This document shows, piece by piece, positions 18,517 through 29,017 of a stretch of DNA of 64,000 nt. The notes beneath the pieces are model-generated. The model was given only the letters and a program-made list of their open reading frames with translations. It searched no databases and had not been told where the DNA came from. Positions within the stretch are counted from its first letter, which is position 1, and each line of letters opens with the position of its first letter. Source of the DNA: Saccharospirillum impatiens DSM 12546. GTDB taxonomy: Bacteria > Pseudomonadota > Gammaproteobacteria > Pseudomonadales > Natronospirillaceae. The stretch spans positions 62,001 through 126,000 of the forward strand of contig NZ_AUIH01000006.1 of assembly GCF_000423605.1 (NCBI RefSeq). Direction: 5' to 3'. The translations under genes were made by a program, and so were the position numbers.

Positions 18517-19446
18517 TCACAGCCCGATCTGGCTGCGCCGTCCCTGCAACCCTCCCGTATGCAGAATACCCAGCCGTTGTTCGCGAAGATCAGAGTCAAA
18601 GCTCAGGCAATGCTGCAATGCATGGAAGGTCTTAGCGGTATATACCGGATCCAGTGCGATATTCTCACGCTGTTCGAAATCGGCCATAAACCCTCTCTGT
18701 TCAGCGCTCAACCGGCCAAAGCCTCTTCCGGCAAAACCTGTCCAAAGGGTGTATTGACCGGCATCTACACCAGCAGCCGCAAGCTTTTCGATCAACGTCG
18801 CGTAGTGATCCGGATCGCGATAGACGGGAACGCCAATAACCCGGGTCGATTGAGGAGCAGAGCGGACCAGCCCTGCCAGAGTGGTTCCAGACCCGACGGG
18901 GCAAATCAACGCATCCAGGTCAACCCCGGCCAGGCGCCACCAGGCGCTGGATCCATCGATGGCTTCAGGCGACCAGCCCCCTTCCGGAATGAACATAGCA
19001 GATTCAAGACCACGACAGGCCCATTCGGCAAACTCAGCAGTTTCTCGCTGACGGTAGTGCTCACGGTCAATGAAATTCAGGGCCATGCCCCAACCCTGGC
19101 AATCGACTAGAGTCGGTGACAGGTGTTTGGGCGCCGGGCCACGCACCCAGCCTGTGGTAGCCAGCCCCAGTACATGGCCAGCGTAGGCCAGAGCGTGCAA
19201 ATGATTGGAATATGGCCCCCCGACCGACACCAGATGCCTGACGGACTGTTGATGCGCCAACATCAGCCAGGCCCGCAGCTTAAACCACTTGTTACCGGAA
19301 ATGATGGGATGCAGGCGGTCCCCGCGGACACTGAAGACCCGAGGTGCAGCCAACCAGGGGGTTCGATCGGTTGCTATGCGGCCTGGCTCTGGTGGCAAGC
19401 GAGGATCGTTGAACTGGGCCAATGTCGCCTCAGTATCGTAGATCAA
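18517..19446 (-). CDS. PLP-dependent D-cysteine desulfhydrase / ACC deaminase-family protein
   Basis: A 309-residue fold-type II PLP enzyme. The Schiff-base Lys is expected in SGNKWFKLR; GGPYSNHLHALAYAG and the phosphate-binding GSGTTLAGL are recognisable. Members release ammonia from D-cysteine or 1-aminocyclopropane-1-carboxylate; the residues that separate the two activities cannot be assigned with confidence here. Its ATG overlaps the stop of the upstream coiled-coil gene by 4 bp, so the two are cotranscribed. Confidence 0.85.
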   Translation of the reverse strand: MIYDTEATLAQFNDPRLPPEPGRIATDRTPWLAAPRVFSVRGDRLHPIISGNKWFKLRAWLMLAHQQSVRHLVSVGGPYSNHLHALAYAGHVLGLATTGWVRGPAPKHLSPTLVDCQGWGMALNFIDREHYRQRETAEFAEWACRGLESAMFIPEGGWSPEAIDGSSAWWRLAGVDLDALICPVGSGTTLAGLVRSAPQSTRVIGVPVYRDPDHYATLIEKLAAAGVDAGQYTLWTGFAGRGFGRLSAEQRGFMADFEQRENIALDPVYTAKTFHALQHCLSFDSDLREQRLGILHTGGLQGRRSQIGL

Positions 19447-20885
19447 CTCGACTTGCGGAAAGCCGTGACGTTACCGGAGACCACCCGGTGTCGGGAACAG
19501 AAATTATGCGTTCCCGGTTCAAAATCACCAGGTTGGTCTACCCGCTTAACCGGTACACCGCATTCATTGCACTCAGGGCTGTCATAGTGAATCAGCCAGG
19601 CCTTATATTGCTCCAGCGTCACACCGCATTTCTGAGCGGCAAACGCCAGAGGCCGCTCCAGATAATCGGCCAGCTGCCTGGAAGGCATGCTGATGTGACC
19701 TGCACCGGGGTGATAGGCCACAAAGACCAGATCGAGCCCATCAAGACGATCCATCAGGTCGTCATTGGTGTCTTCGCTTTGTTCGAGCTCAGCCACTTGC
19801 TCCGTCAACGCCTGAATCTGAGCCTCCGAATTGCGCAACGTTTCTTTGTGTTCGTCGATCTCGAAATTCTTTTCCGTCAACGCCTCTTTCAGCTCTACGA
19901 CCTTGTCCTGTTCGCTAGCGGTAGAAGATTGCTGGGAGTGCAAAGCGGCAAGGTGTTCAGTTTTCAGCTCGTCATGCCGCTCCTTAAGCGTATCAAACTG
20001 CTCCTGCAGCACCAGATTATCCCGTTCCAGCTTGCGAAAGCTGCTTTGGAGTTTATCGCCCAGGACACTCGACTGATTGGTCTGCTGCTCCAGCTCCTGT
20101 ATTCGGTTACGGTAGGTTTGCGCTTCATTGCGCATGGCTCGTTTGACCTGCTCAACCTCTTCTTTGTGCTGCTCTTCGAGGCCGTGGATACGCTGTTTCT
20201 GGCGTCGCGTCAGTAAAGCGAGTTTTTCCTGAAAGTCCCGGGCTTGCTTGCCCAGCTCTGCTTTCAGGTCTGCTTCACTGTATCCGCTCAGTGTCTGGGG
20301 CTCCACCTGGTCGGAAATGACCGGCAGGTCCTCAAAGTCACCAACATCATCGACCTGCTCACTGATCGTGGGCGGATCCACAGGGGCTTTTGCGGTGGGT
20401 GCTTGCATAGGCGTGGCGCTGAGCTGCGAGGGCTCGTCTTCGGTGATAATACCCAGTTTATTGCGCTTCACAGCTTCGTGAATCAATTGAAAATGGTTAA
20501 GACCATCCCGCACCTTGGGTTCCCAAAGCTCTCGCTGGTACCAGGAGACTGAGCACTGACTGCGGCAAGCGAGCCGGATCGGCCCCTGACCGAGATTGGG
20601 ACCGGGGCCTGCGGTGTCGGCCAGGTGGCGCAGCGGGATGTTCCAATCCTGATCGGCAAAACCACGATCATCAAATTCGATCAGAAACAATACGACGCTG
20701 TGTACTTCCAGGGTGGGAGTGATTTTCAGGTAGGCTGCCTGAATTTCTCGAGATGACAAGCCGGTAATGCCGACCACGCCATCCAGAACGGCTTCGAACT
20801 CGGTATAACGCATTTCTTTGGTAATGCCTTTGCGACCAAAGAAAAAGACCGCTTCGATCAGTTCTTTGCTGTTGCGATATGCCAT
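19443..20885 (-). CDS. Coiled-coil protein of unknown function with C-terminal Cys motif
   Basis: A 480-residue soluble protein. Residues 1-150 look globular (MAYRNSKELIEAVFFFGRKG at the start). About 200-370 are Glu/Gln/Lys/Leu-rich with heptads, a long coiled coil. The C-terminus carries CNECGVPV and a later HNFCSRHR, possibly one zinc site. No enzymatic motif is recognised. SMC- or ParA-like names sometimes given to such proteins are not supported, since no Walker motif is present. It is followed by the PLP enzyme with a 4-bp overlap. Confidence 0.8.
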   Translation of the reverse strand: MAYRNSKELIEAVFFFGRKGITKEMRYTEFEAVLDGVVGITGLSSREIQAAYLKITPTLEVHSVVLFLIEFDDRGFADQDWNIPLRHLADTAGPGPNLGQGPIRLACRSQCSVSWYQRELWEPKVRDGLNHFQLIHEAVKRNKLGIITEDEPSQLSATPMQAPTAKAPVDPPTISEQVDDVGDFEDLPVISDQVEPQTLSGYSEADLKAELGKQARDFQEKLALLTRRQKQRIHGLEEQHKEEVEQVKRAMRNEAQTYRNRIQELEQQTNQSSVLGDKLQSSFRKLERDNLVLQEQFDTLKERHDELKTEHLAALHSQQSSTASEQDKVVELKEALTEKNFEIDEHKETLRNSEAQIQALTEQVAELEQSEDTNDDLMDRLDGLDLVFVAYHPGAGHISMPSRQLADYLERPLAFAAQKCGVTLEQYKAWLIHYDSPECNECGVPVKRVDQPGDFEPGTHNFCSRHRVVSGNVTAFRKSS

Positions 20886-21432
20886 ACCTTACCTCTATCC
20901 GTCCCCATACTATTCGACAGCAACCCGAAACCAGATCGGTCGCCATCAAAAAGACCTGCGCCTGTTCAGGCGAACCTGCCTGAGACTCAGAGTAGCACGC
21001 ATGCTTGGCATACGTAATTTCAGAGAGTGACCCCAGGCGAACAAGTCTAACCTCTGGCGGTCACCAGAAGTGTGACCTGATCGTCAATTGGATCGCCCCA
21101 CTAGGGGCAAAGCGCCAGAGTGTGACCAATGTTGTGGTAAAAGTGTCGATTCAACAGGGTGAGAACCCTATTGCAGTGGGCTTGGGGCTAGAAAGACTCT
21201 GAATGATACCTGCGAACCAATGCCAGAGCCGTGACGAATCTCGCCAACACACCTATCCTCCGGCAAAGAACGATGTCGGCCAGGTCATTGATTTCAAAAA
21301 ACCAGTGACAAATCACATTGCTGGTTATCGCGTTGTGGACCGATTCGGCTGGAGCAAATCAACAGGCAACAAGCCAGGCTGAGCTACATGTATGTAGCTC
21401 ATACAACGCAGGATGGTTTTTTCGGCAACCCG
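20886..21432. other. Intergenic stretch without a credible gene
   Basis: This holds the upstream region of the coiled-coil gene and the downstream region of fadH. Two symmetric sequences are present: GGTCAC-N7-GTGACC (21059-21077) and GAGCTACAT-GT-ATGTAGCTC (21381-21400). The second may be a 3'-end hairpin for fadH, but no T-run follows on either strand. Short open frames here lack ribosome sites and protein-like composition. Confidence 0.5.
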
Positions 21433-23485
<2,053 letters not shown>

Positions 23486-23693
23486 TAATCAGCTAATAGA
23501 GCCATATGCAGTGCGGTGAGTCAAGCAGGATCAGTTCAAAAACAACCACACTCAATAGCAAATCCAACAAGTACAAGCTAGGGAGCCTCTGAATAGGATA
23601 TCAGGAGCGTTGAACGCGAATGGTTCAGAACAGAGAAAGCCCGACTAACGTTTCAGCTCAAGAACAGGGACTCACCTGGAAGTGGTTAGTAAA

Positions 23694-23759
23694 TGGCGGA
23701 GCAGACGGGACGCAACCGAGCTGACGGCTCCAGCTCTCAACCAGGGTCTTGCTTGAAAC
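23694..23759 (-). repeat. Degenerate tRNA-Asp-end repeat, copy 1
   Basis: Begins TGGCGGAGCAGACG, close to the reverse complement of the tRNA-Asp 3' end, then diverges and finishes with CAGGGTCTTGCTTGAAAC as in copy 2. It cannot fold as a tRNA. Confidence 0.7.
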
Positions 23760-23771
23760 CAAGAAACTTAA

Positions 23772-23836
23772 TGGCGGAACGGACGTGACGCGATCGGGCT
23801 GGCGTTCCAGCTCGCGACCAGGGTCTTGCTTGAAAC
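23772..23836 (-). repeat. Degenerate tRNA-Asp-end repeat, copy 2
   Basis: Its first 14 bases, TGGCGGAACGGACG, equal the reverse complement of the mature tRNA-Asp 3' end. About 25 unrelated bases follow, then CTCGCGACC, again as in the tRNA, then CAGGGTCTTGCTTGAAAC. It lies 4 bp before an intact tRNA-Asp and appears to be a tRNA-end remnant with an insertion. Confidence 0.75.
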
Positions 23837-23840
23837 TTAA

Positions 23841-23917
23841 TGGCGGAACGGACGAGACTCGAACTCGCGACCCCCGGCGTGACAGGCCGGTATTCTAACC
23901 AACTGAACTACCGCTCC
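23841..23917 (-). tRNA. tRNA-Asp (GTC), copy 1
   Basis: 77 bases including encoded CCA; the acceptor stem GGAGCGG pairs with CCGUUCC. Anticodon stem-loop CCGGCCUGUCACGCCGG has GUC as anticodon. It is identical to the copies at 24137 and 24281. It is transcribed after the tRNA-Val at 23924, separated by 6 bp. Confidence 0.97.
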
Positions 23918-23923
23918 ACGGTA

Positions 23924-23999
23924 TGGTGGGTGTGAACGGGATCGAACCGCTGACCCTCGCCTTGTAAGGGCGATGCTCTCCCAGCTGAGCTACACACCC
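23924..23999 (-). tRNA. tRNA-Val (TAC), copy 1
   Basis: 76 bases with encoded CCA. The acceptor GGGUGUG and anticodon loop CUUACAA give anticodon UAC. It is identical to the copy at 24364 and followed by tRNA-Asp. Confidence 0.97.
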
Positions 24000-24050
24000 A
24001 GTACTAATGGATACGAAGCCTCCCGGCTTACTGCCTCACTGTCCAATTAA

Positions 24051-24100
24051 GGACGTGACCCGACCGGGCTGGCGCTCCAGCTCGCGACCTTGGTCTTACC
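24051..24100 (-). repeat. Degenerate tRNA-Asp-end repeat, copy 3
   Basis: GGACGTGACCCGACCGGGCT and the following GGCGCTCCAGCTCGCGACC match the middle of copy 2 with few changes; the TGGCGGAAC end is missing. It lies between tRNA-Val copy 1 and tRNA-Asp copy 2. Confidence 0.65.
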
Positions 24101-24136
24101 TTTCCTTCCTTACCTTTTCACTTTTCATAAGAAAAG

Positions 24137-24213
24137 TGGCGGAACGGACGAGACTCGAACTCGCGACCCCCGGCGTGACAGGCCGGTATTCTAACCAACT
24201 GAACTACCGCTCC
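24137..24213 (-). tRNA. tRNA-Asp (GTC), copy 2
   Basis: 77 bases, identical to copy 1. A hairpin CACTTTTC/GAAAAGTG (24119-24138) overlaps the CCA end and may guide 3' processing. Confidence 0.97.
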
Positions 24214-24280
24214 ACACTTAGTTTTAAGTCCTGCGACTTGGCCTTACTTTTTCTACCTTTTCACTTCTCGCTTGACGAAG

Positions 24281-24357
24281 TGGCGGAACGGACGAGACTC
24301 GAACTCGCGACCCCCGGCGTGACAGGCCGGTATTCTAACCAACTGAACTACCGCTCC
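24281..24357 (-). tRNA. tRNA-Asp (GTC), copy 3
   Basis: 77 bases, identical to copies 1 and 2. It is the first Asp gene in transcription order, 6 bp after tRNA-Val copy 2. Confidence 0.97.
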
Positions 24358-24363
24358 ACGGTA

Positions 24364-24439
24364 TGGTGGGTGTGAACGGGATCGAACCGCTGACCCTCGC
24401 CTTGTAAGGGCGATGCTCTCCCAGCTGAGCTACACACCC
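24364..24439 (-). tRNA. tRNA-Val (TAC), copy 2
   Basis: 76 bases, identical to copy 1. First gene of the cluster in transcription order, about 60 bases after the predicted start site. Confidence 0.97.
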
Positions 24440-24508
24440 ACACCTTTTGGATACAACGCCTCCCGGCTACATCCGAAGCCCACACTGTGAACCTTGAAAG
24501 TGGAGCGC

Positions 24509-24536
24509 ATTTTAGCGATTTTCCCAATTAAGTCAA
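24509..24536 (-). promoter_or_regulatory. Promoter of the tRNA-Val/Asp cluster
   Basis: On the minus strand TTGACT (24536-24531), 16 bp spacer, TAAAAT (24514-24509), followed by a GC-rich discriminator (GCGCTCC), typical of stringently controlled stable-RNA promoters. Confidence 0.75.
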
Positions 24537-24550
24537 ACGTTTAGCGCAGA

Positions 24551-25828
24551 TTATTTTACCAGAAACAACACCATGTCAGGCCAGTAGGTAATCAGCAATA
24601 CGACTCCCATCAACACCAGCATCATTGGCAAGGTGGCGACGTACAGCTCGGTTATTGAGCGTTTAAACCGGTAACTGGCGATGAACAGGTTCATTCCAAC
24701 CGGTGGCGTAAAATAGCCAATCTGCATATTGGCAACAAATATAATGCCCAGATGAACCGGATCGATACCATATTCCAGCGCAACCGGGAGAATCAACGGA
24801 ACGATGATAATCAAGGCGGCGAAGATGTCCAGAACAGCGCCCAATGCCAGCAATCCGACGTTTAAAAACAGCAAAAACACCCACCGACTGTCTATGTGCG
24901 TACTGACCCAGTCGAACACCTGAGCCGGCACTTGCAGATCAATCAGTAGATTGGTGAACGCCAGTGCCACGCCCAGTATCAGCAGGATCCCGCCCACCAT
25001 TTTCATTGATTCAGCCGCTACTGCAGGCAGGCGTCGAAGCGGTATTTCACGATAGATCGCCACTTCAATGATCAGTACATAGAGCGCCGTGATCGCCGCT
25101 ATATCGGACACCACCAGCCAGCCGCTGAACAGCCCTCCCATAACGATGGCCGGAATGCCCAGCTCCCACTTGGACTCCCACAGTGCACTGCCCAGTTCAC
25201 GCAGGTTAAACGGCGTCAGAGGTACAGGTTGATGACGTTGTTGCCACAAGCCAAGCAACCACAAAGAGACGATCATGATAAGGGCTGGAATGAATCCGGC
25301 CAGAAACAGAGACTGAATGTCGACCCCTTGCACATCCATTTGCTGGGCGACAATGCCGTACAGAATCAGTGGAATGGCCGGCGGCAGCAACAACCCCAAA
25401 CTGCCTGAGGTGGTGATCAGTCCAAGGGCAAAACGCTCGGAATAGCCAGCCTGAGTTAACGCAGGTAACAACAGAGCCCCAAGAGCAACGATGGTTACCC
25501 CGGAGCCGCCGGTCAACATGGTAAAAAAGGCGCAGGCAAGCAAAGCAATCAATATCATGCCTCCTGGCAGCCACCCCATAGCTGCCCGGGATACCCTGAC
25601 CAACCGCTCTGCGGTGCGGGATTCACTGAGCAAAAAGCCAGCAAAGGCAAAAAGTGGCAGCGCCATCAACAACGTGTTTTCCGTTAGCCGATAGAGTTCT
25701 ATTGGCAGAACCATGAGGTCAATGCCGATGACCCAGAAGCCCCAGGCTGCAGCGGCCAGGATGATGACAAACAGGGGCGCGCCCAGCGCAGCGATCAGCG
25801 CCAGTAGTGCAGAAACTAAAGCATTCAT
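24551..25828 (-). CDS. TRAP transporter large permease (DctM family)
   Basis: A 425-residue, about 12-helix inner-membrane protein of the Na+-coupled TRAP family. Conserved features include PPAIPLILYG and the C-terminal FFTPPVGMNLF-like motif (here YFTPPVGMNLF). Its ATG overlaps the stop of the small permease gene (25825) by 4 bp. The order tatT-dctP-dctQ-dctM runs toward lower coordinates. The substrate is unknown. Confidence 0.93.
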   Translation of the reverse strand: MNALVSALLALIAALGAPLFVIILAAAAWGFWVIGIDLMVLPIELYRLTENTLLMALPLFAFAGFLLSESRTAERLVRVSRAAMGWLPGGMILIALLACAFFTMLTGGSGVTIVALGALLLPALTQAGYSERFALGLITTSGSLGLLLPPAIPLILYGIVAQQMDVQGVDIQSLFLAGFIPALIMIVSLWLLGLWQQRHQPVPLTPFNLRELGSALWESKWELGIPAIVMGGLFSGWLVVSDIAAITALYVLIIEVAIYREIPLRRLPAVAAESMKMVGGILLILGVALAFTNLLIDLQVPAQVFDWVSTHIDSRWVFLLFLNVGLLALGAVLDIFAALIIIVPLILPVALEYGIDPVHLGIIFVANMQIGYFTPPVGMNLFIASYRFKRSITELYVATLPMMLVLMGVVLLITYWPDMVLFLVK

Positions 25829-26307
25829 ATCGCGGGTTTCACCGGAGGTTTAAGGGTATTGAGCCCGAAGCGGAAGCACATCCAGGCAAACCCCAGGGGC
25901 ATGATCAGCTCGAACGGCCAGACTGGCAATCCGGAAAAGGTGGTACCTCCATACTGCCATTCATCCAGGACAAACCGGGCAGCGTGCCAAGCCATTAGCC
26001 CCGTAACCAGGGCTGCGAACGCATTGGCCAGGGCACTCACCAACCGGGCCAACCCGGGCTTCAGAAAGTGCCCCAACGCATCAATGGCGATGTGCTCTCC
26101 GGTACGGGTCGCCACCATGGCACCCAGTACAGCCAGCCAAAGCACCAGCAGCCGGGTGAAGGGATCAATCCAATACCAACTGGTGTCAGCCACATTGCGT
26201 AACCCAATCTGCAAAACGCTCAGACTGATCATCGTTAGCAGTATTGCCGCCAGCAGCAAACGCTCCAGTGTGGCCATCCAACGGTCCAGAAAGCGCCAGA
26301 CTGTCAC
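25825..26307 (-). CDS. TRAP transporter small permease (DctQ family)
   Basis: A 160-residue protein with four membrane helices and the family pattern WIDPFTRLLVLWLAVLGA in the middle. It pairs with the large permease. It overlaps the binding-protein stop and the large-permease start by 4 bp each. Confidence 0.9.
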   Translation of the reverse strand: MTVWRFLDRWMATLERLLLAAILLTMISLSVLQIGLRNVADTSWYWIDPFTRLLVLWLAVLGAMVATRTGEHIAIDALGHFLKPGLARLVSALANAFAALVTGLMAWHAARFVLDEWQYGGTTFSGLPVWPFELIMPLGFAWMCFRFGLNTLKPPVKPAI

Positions 26308-27302
26308 AGCGCATCCCGGTGGCGGACCAATATATCGCTGACTTTCTCATAGATGCCGGCCGAGAACTGATCACGCTCGATCAGCAAACGAGTCGCGGCT
26401 TCGGATTCTGCCTCCAGGGCTGACCGGTCGGCTTCTCCAGGCTCGACAATCTCGATGCCCAATGTTTCCAGTGCCGCGAAGGAACGCAGATTGTCCTGAC
26501 GGGTCTGTCGATCAATCGTGGCACTGGCGTTACCAAACTCGGCCTCAACAATGGCCTGATCCGCAGCTGTCAACTGGCTAAAGGCTCGATCTGAGAGCGC
26601 CAGAACGCCATAGGTGTACATGAAAGGGGCATCCGTCAGGTAGTCCACCCGACTGTACCACTGCAGCGTTATGGCGCCGACAGGAGGGGCCACAATGGCA
26701 TCAATAGCACCGGTTTGCAGCGCGGTGAGCACATCGCCAATATTCAGCACAATCGGGTTGATACCAAACGCCCTGGCGATCTGCTCGGAAAATGGGTCGT
26801 TGGCCGGTAGCCAGAGTTTGCGGGCCTTCAAACTGTCCATGGATGTTATGGGTTGCTGGCTCATGCCGTAGGCAAAACCAGCTTCAATAAGCCCAAAGGT
26901 TTGCCAGCCACCCTCTGCGAAGCCTTGCTCAATATCACCATCCAATTGCGCCCGAACCGCATCGACCTCATCGTAGTTCCGAAACAACAGCGGGGCGTTG
27001 AGCACCTGGGAATCGCGAAAAGCGTTTGCCAAAGCGCCGCTTTGAACAAAGGCACCCTGTAACTGACCAATACGGATTTTCCGCTGAACGGCCTGGTCAT
27101 CGCCCATCACCCCACCCGGGTAATAACGGATGTCGACCCGTCCCTCGGTTTGCGCCTTGATCGCTTCCCCGGCTCGACGCAGTTCATTTAGAACCGCATT
27201 ACCATCAGGGTACTGGGTGGAGATTTTCAGCTCTTCAGCCTGAGCCATCACCGCGGTAATGGACAGTATGGCGGTGACCGTCAAGCTACGCATGGATATC
27301 AT
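26304..27302 (-). CDS. TRAP transporter substrate-binding protein (DctP family, TatT-associated)
   Basis: A 332-residue periplasmic protein with a Sec signal peptide (cleavage probably after AQA, about residue 22) and the DctP fold (YYPGGVMGDDQ early). ATG 27302 is chosen because TGAGGA stands five bases before it. The position that in most DctP proteins is an Arg contacting a carboxylate (in the K-I-R-V-P string) reads KLWLP here, with Trp164 in its place. This suggests a non-carboxylate, perhaps hydrophobic, ligand, as proposed for TatT-linked systems. The alignment is by eye. Confidence 0.88.
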   Translation of the reverse strand: MISMRSLTVTAILSITAVMAQAEELKISTQYPDGNAVLNELRRAGEAIKAQTEGRVDIRYYPGGVMGDDQAVQRKIRIGQLQGAFVQSGALANAFRDSQVLNAPLLFRNYDEVDAVRAQLDGDIEQGFAEGGWQTFGLIEAGFAYGMSQQPITSMDSLKARKLWLPANDPFSEQIARAFGINPIVLNIGDVLTALQTGAIDAIVAPPVGAITLQWYSRVDYLTDAPFMYTYGVLALSDRAFSQLTAADQAIVEAEFGNASATIDRQTRQDNLRSFAALETLGIEIVEPGEADRSALEAESEAATRLLIERDQFSAGIYEKVSDILVRHRDAL

Positions 27303-27314
27303 AGAGTCCTCACA

Positions 27315-27330
27315 GGGGTGCGTGCACCCC
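27315..27330 (-). promoter_or_regulatory. Hairpin in the dctP leader
   Basis: GGGGTGC (27315-27321) and GCACCCC (27324-27330) form a perfect inverted repeat just before the ribosome site of the binding-protein gene. It could protect the mRNA or affect translation; function unknown. Confidence 0.4.
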
Positions 27331-27463
27331 GAATAGGTCGTCTGGATTGGGCTTATGGCCCGTTCCGGACTAAAGAAAGATTAACAAAGGCATCCTGTCT
27401 TTTATGAACTACATCCCTATAGAGAGAGTAGGCAGGTAGTACTCTTTGCCAGTAAACCGCCCG

Positions 27464-28339
27464 CTAAAAGTAATCATCAGCGCTGGCCAGCAGCCGCTCG
27501 GCTTGTTGCTGGGCGTATCGGTTTTGCAATGTCAGACCATCAACATACGGATCCCGGCTTAACGCATCCTGAAGCAGCCGGTCGTGCAGCTCCCGGTCAA
27601 AGATCAGGCGGGCAAACTGAGACGCATAATACACGTGAATGATCAGGTTCTGGCCATCGGCTGCGGTAAGGGCTTGCTCATAATAGGCTTGAGCAACATC
27701 AGGCTTACCGCCCAGGCTTGGAGGCAGAATGCTGTTCATGACGCCAAGATACAACAACGCCGTTCCTCGCTCGTAGCCGGGCTCTATAGCAACCGTGCGC
27801 TCTAGCACCGCCTGAGCCTGGCCCAGTTGTGCAACAGCTAACCAGTCGTCGCTGTTGTTTTGGATGTAGCTGGCCCAGGCGGTTCCCAGGGTGTAAAGGA
27901 AGGGTAAGTCATCGGGGTGATCCCACTGAGCCAGGGCGATTTCGATCCGATCCGGTTTCACATCCCGAAGGCCACAAGCTTCATCATCGTAGGTGCAAAA
28001 CGCCGAAAAGGCATATTCGAGCGCCTTAGTGGACATGGCACGGCGCCGATCAGTCTGCTCCGGCGGAATAAAAACACCCGCGTAAGCACTGTTCAAAGAG
28101 GCGGCGGTTAACTGCATTTGCTCACTGTCGGGATAGGTCTCGACCAGCGCATCGATCATCAACAGGTAGCTGGGCAGTCCATCCTCAACGGTTTGTAAGT
28201 CATCGCTGTTAAGAATGGCACTGGAGAGATTGGCCGGCAGCTGACGGGTTGCACAGCCGCTTAGAAAGAACACCGCCAACACCAGCCAAAACCACAGCAT
28301 TATTGGGTGTTGAACCCGGTTGTAACAAGAAAAGCGCAT
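27464..28339 (-). CDS. TRAP-associated TPR lipoprotein (TatT component family)
   Basis: A 291-residue lipoprotein with a signal peptide ending in the lipobox LSGC, so the mature N-terminus is the Cys of CATRQLP. The rest is helical with TPR-like repeats (QAQAVLERTVAIEPGYERG; AYYEQALTAADGQ). In TatT-TRAP systems this protein forms a ring that binds the substrate protein. Start 28339 is chosen for its GGGGAG ribosome site; a frame to 28444 adds 35 implausible residues. It lies 161 bp upstream of dctP. Confidence 0.83.
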   Translation of the reverse strand: MRFSCYNRVQHPIMLWFWLVLAVFFLSGCATRQLPANLSSAILNSDDLQTVEDGLPSYLLMIDALVETYPDSEQMQLTAASLNSAYAGVFIPPEQTDRRRAMSTKALEYAFSAFCTYDDEACGLRDVKPDRIEIALAQWDHPDDLPFLYTLGTAWASYIQNNSDDWLAVAQLGQAQAVLERTVAIEPGYERGTALLYLGVMNSILPPSLGGKPDVAQAYYEQALTAADGQNLIIHVYYASQFARLIFDRELHDRLLQDALSRDPYVDGLTLQNRYAQQQAERLLASADDYF

Positions 28340-28476
28340 CGATACGGCTCCCCACTCTGTGAGTATGCATGGGATGAATGATGACAAAGCCCCCCAAATG
28401 GGGTGTCCTGAATACCGGCCAAATAGCCGCCACGGTGGTCTCATTATGCGCAGACTCGTGTTACTTTTGTGAGTCT

Positions 28477-29016
28477 CTACCCGATCGGATTACTGGTCGG
28501 CGGTCCTTCTACGCCTTCCGACCGGTCTATTGGTTTTACTTTTTCCCGATCCCGGTTCAGTGGGTACGGTACATAGTCAGACCAAAAGGCCTCCAGTGAG
28601 AACTGCTGCAGTACCTGACGGTTATAGTACTCTTTGCGGGCCTTTTGTTCGTCATATCCCTGATAATTCAGAACCTGCAAGCAGGCCGAACAGACGACCG
28701 TCGGTGCGTCAAAAGCCTGCTCACTGGTTCCAACCCGGTATTGGTCACGGTCGGGAAACTGGTCACAGTTCGCCAGATGCAGGGTGTCTTCGTCAACTAT
28801 CGCAACCCTTGAATTCTTATAACACAGGCAGTGATCCAGTAGCCGGCCCAGCATAGACCGGGGCAGTTGCAACCCCTGGCGCGCCAGTACAGATCGCTCG
28901 TCGCCGGTTAAGTGGCGATCCGGATCAAAAAGTTCAAACTGACCGAGCTGATCGGTGCCCATCAGTTCACGCAACCGGTTAAACGGCTCGAATTCAAGAA
29001 AGTCGTACAATTCCAC
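28477..29016 (-). CDS. Unknown Cys/His-rich protein, third gene of the ZorAB-like operon
   Basis: A 179-residue protein read from GTG 29016, one base after the ZorB-like stop. A frame opening at 29154 overlaps that gene and is rejected. No signal peptide or membrane helix is visible. His62, Cys63, Cys65, His80, Cys84 and the pair Cys109/Cys112 (CSAC) could build one or two zinc sites. The C-terminal part is Tyr/Arg-rich with QQFSLEAFWSDYV. No family is recognised; it does not resemble ZorC, ZorD or ZorE. Tight coupling implies a shared role with the two membrane proteins. Confidence 0.75.
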   Translation of the reverse strand: MELYDFLEFEPFNRLRELMGTDQLGQFELFDPDRHLTGDERSVLARQGLQLPRSMLGRLLDHCLCYKNSRVAIVDEDTLHLANCDQFPDRDQYRVGTSEQAFDAPTVVCSACLQVLNYQGYDEQKARKEYYNRQVLQQFSLEAFWSDYVPYPLNRDREKVKPIDRSEGVEGPPTSNPIG

Positions 29017-29017
29017 G

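Noticed and set aside
18480-18599. Longer N-terminus for the YlqF-type GTPase
   Set aside because: The 40 extra residues do not match the family, which begins at MAKINWFPGHM.
21381-21400. GAGCTACAT/ATGTAGCTC as an intrinsic terminator of fadH
   Set aside because: The stem is good, but no T-run follows on either strand; left as an unexplained hairpin.
24007-24375. Open frame reading across tRNA-Asp genes (contains TRLELATPGVTGRYSN)
   Set aside because: This is the well-known false protein produced by translating the antisense of tRNA genes.
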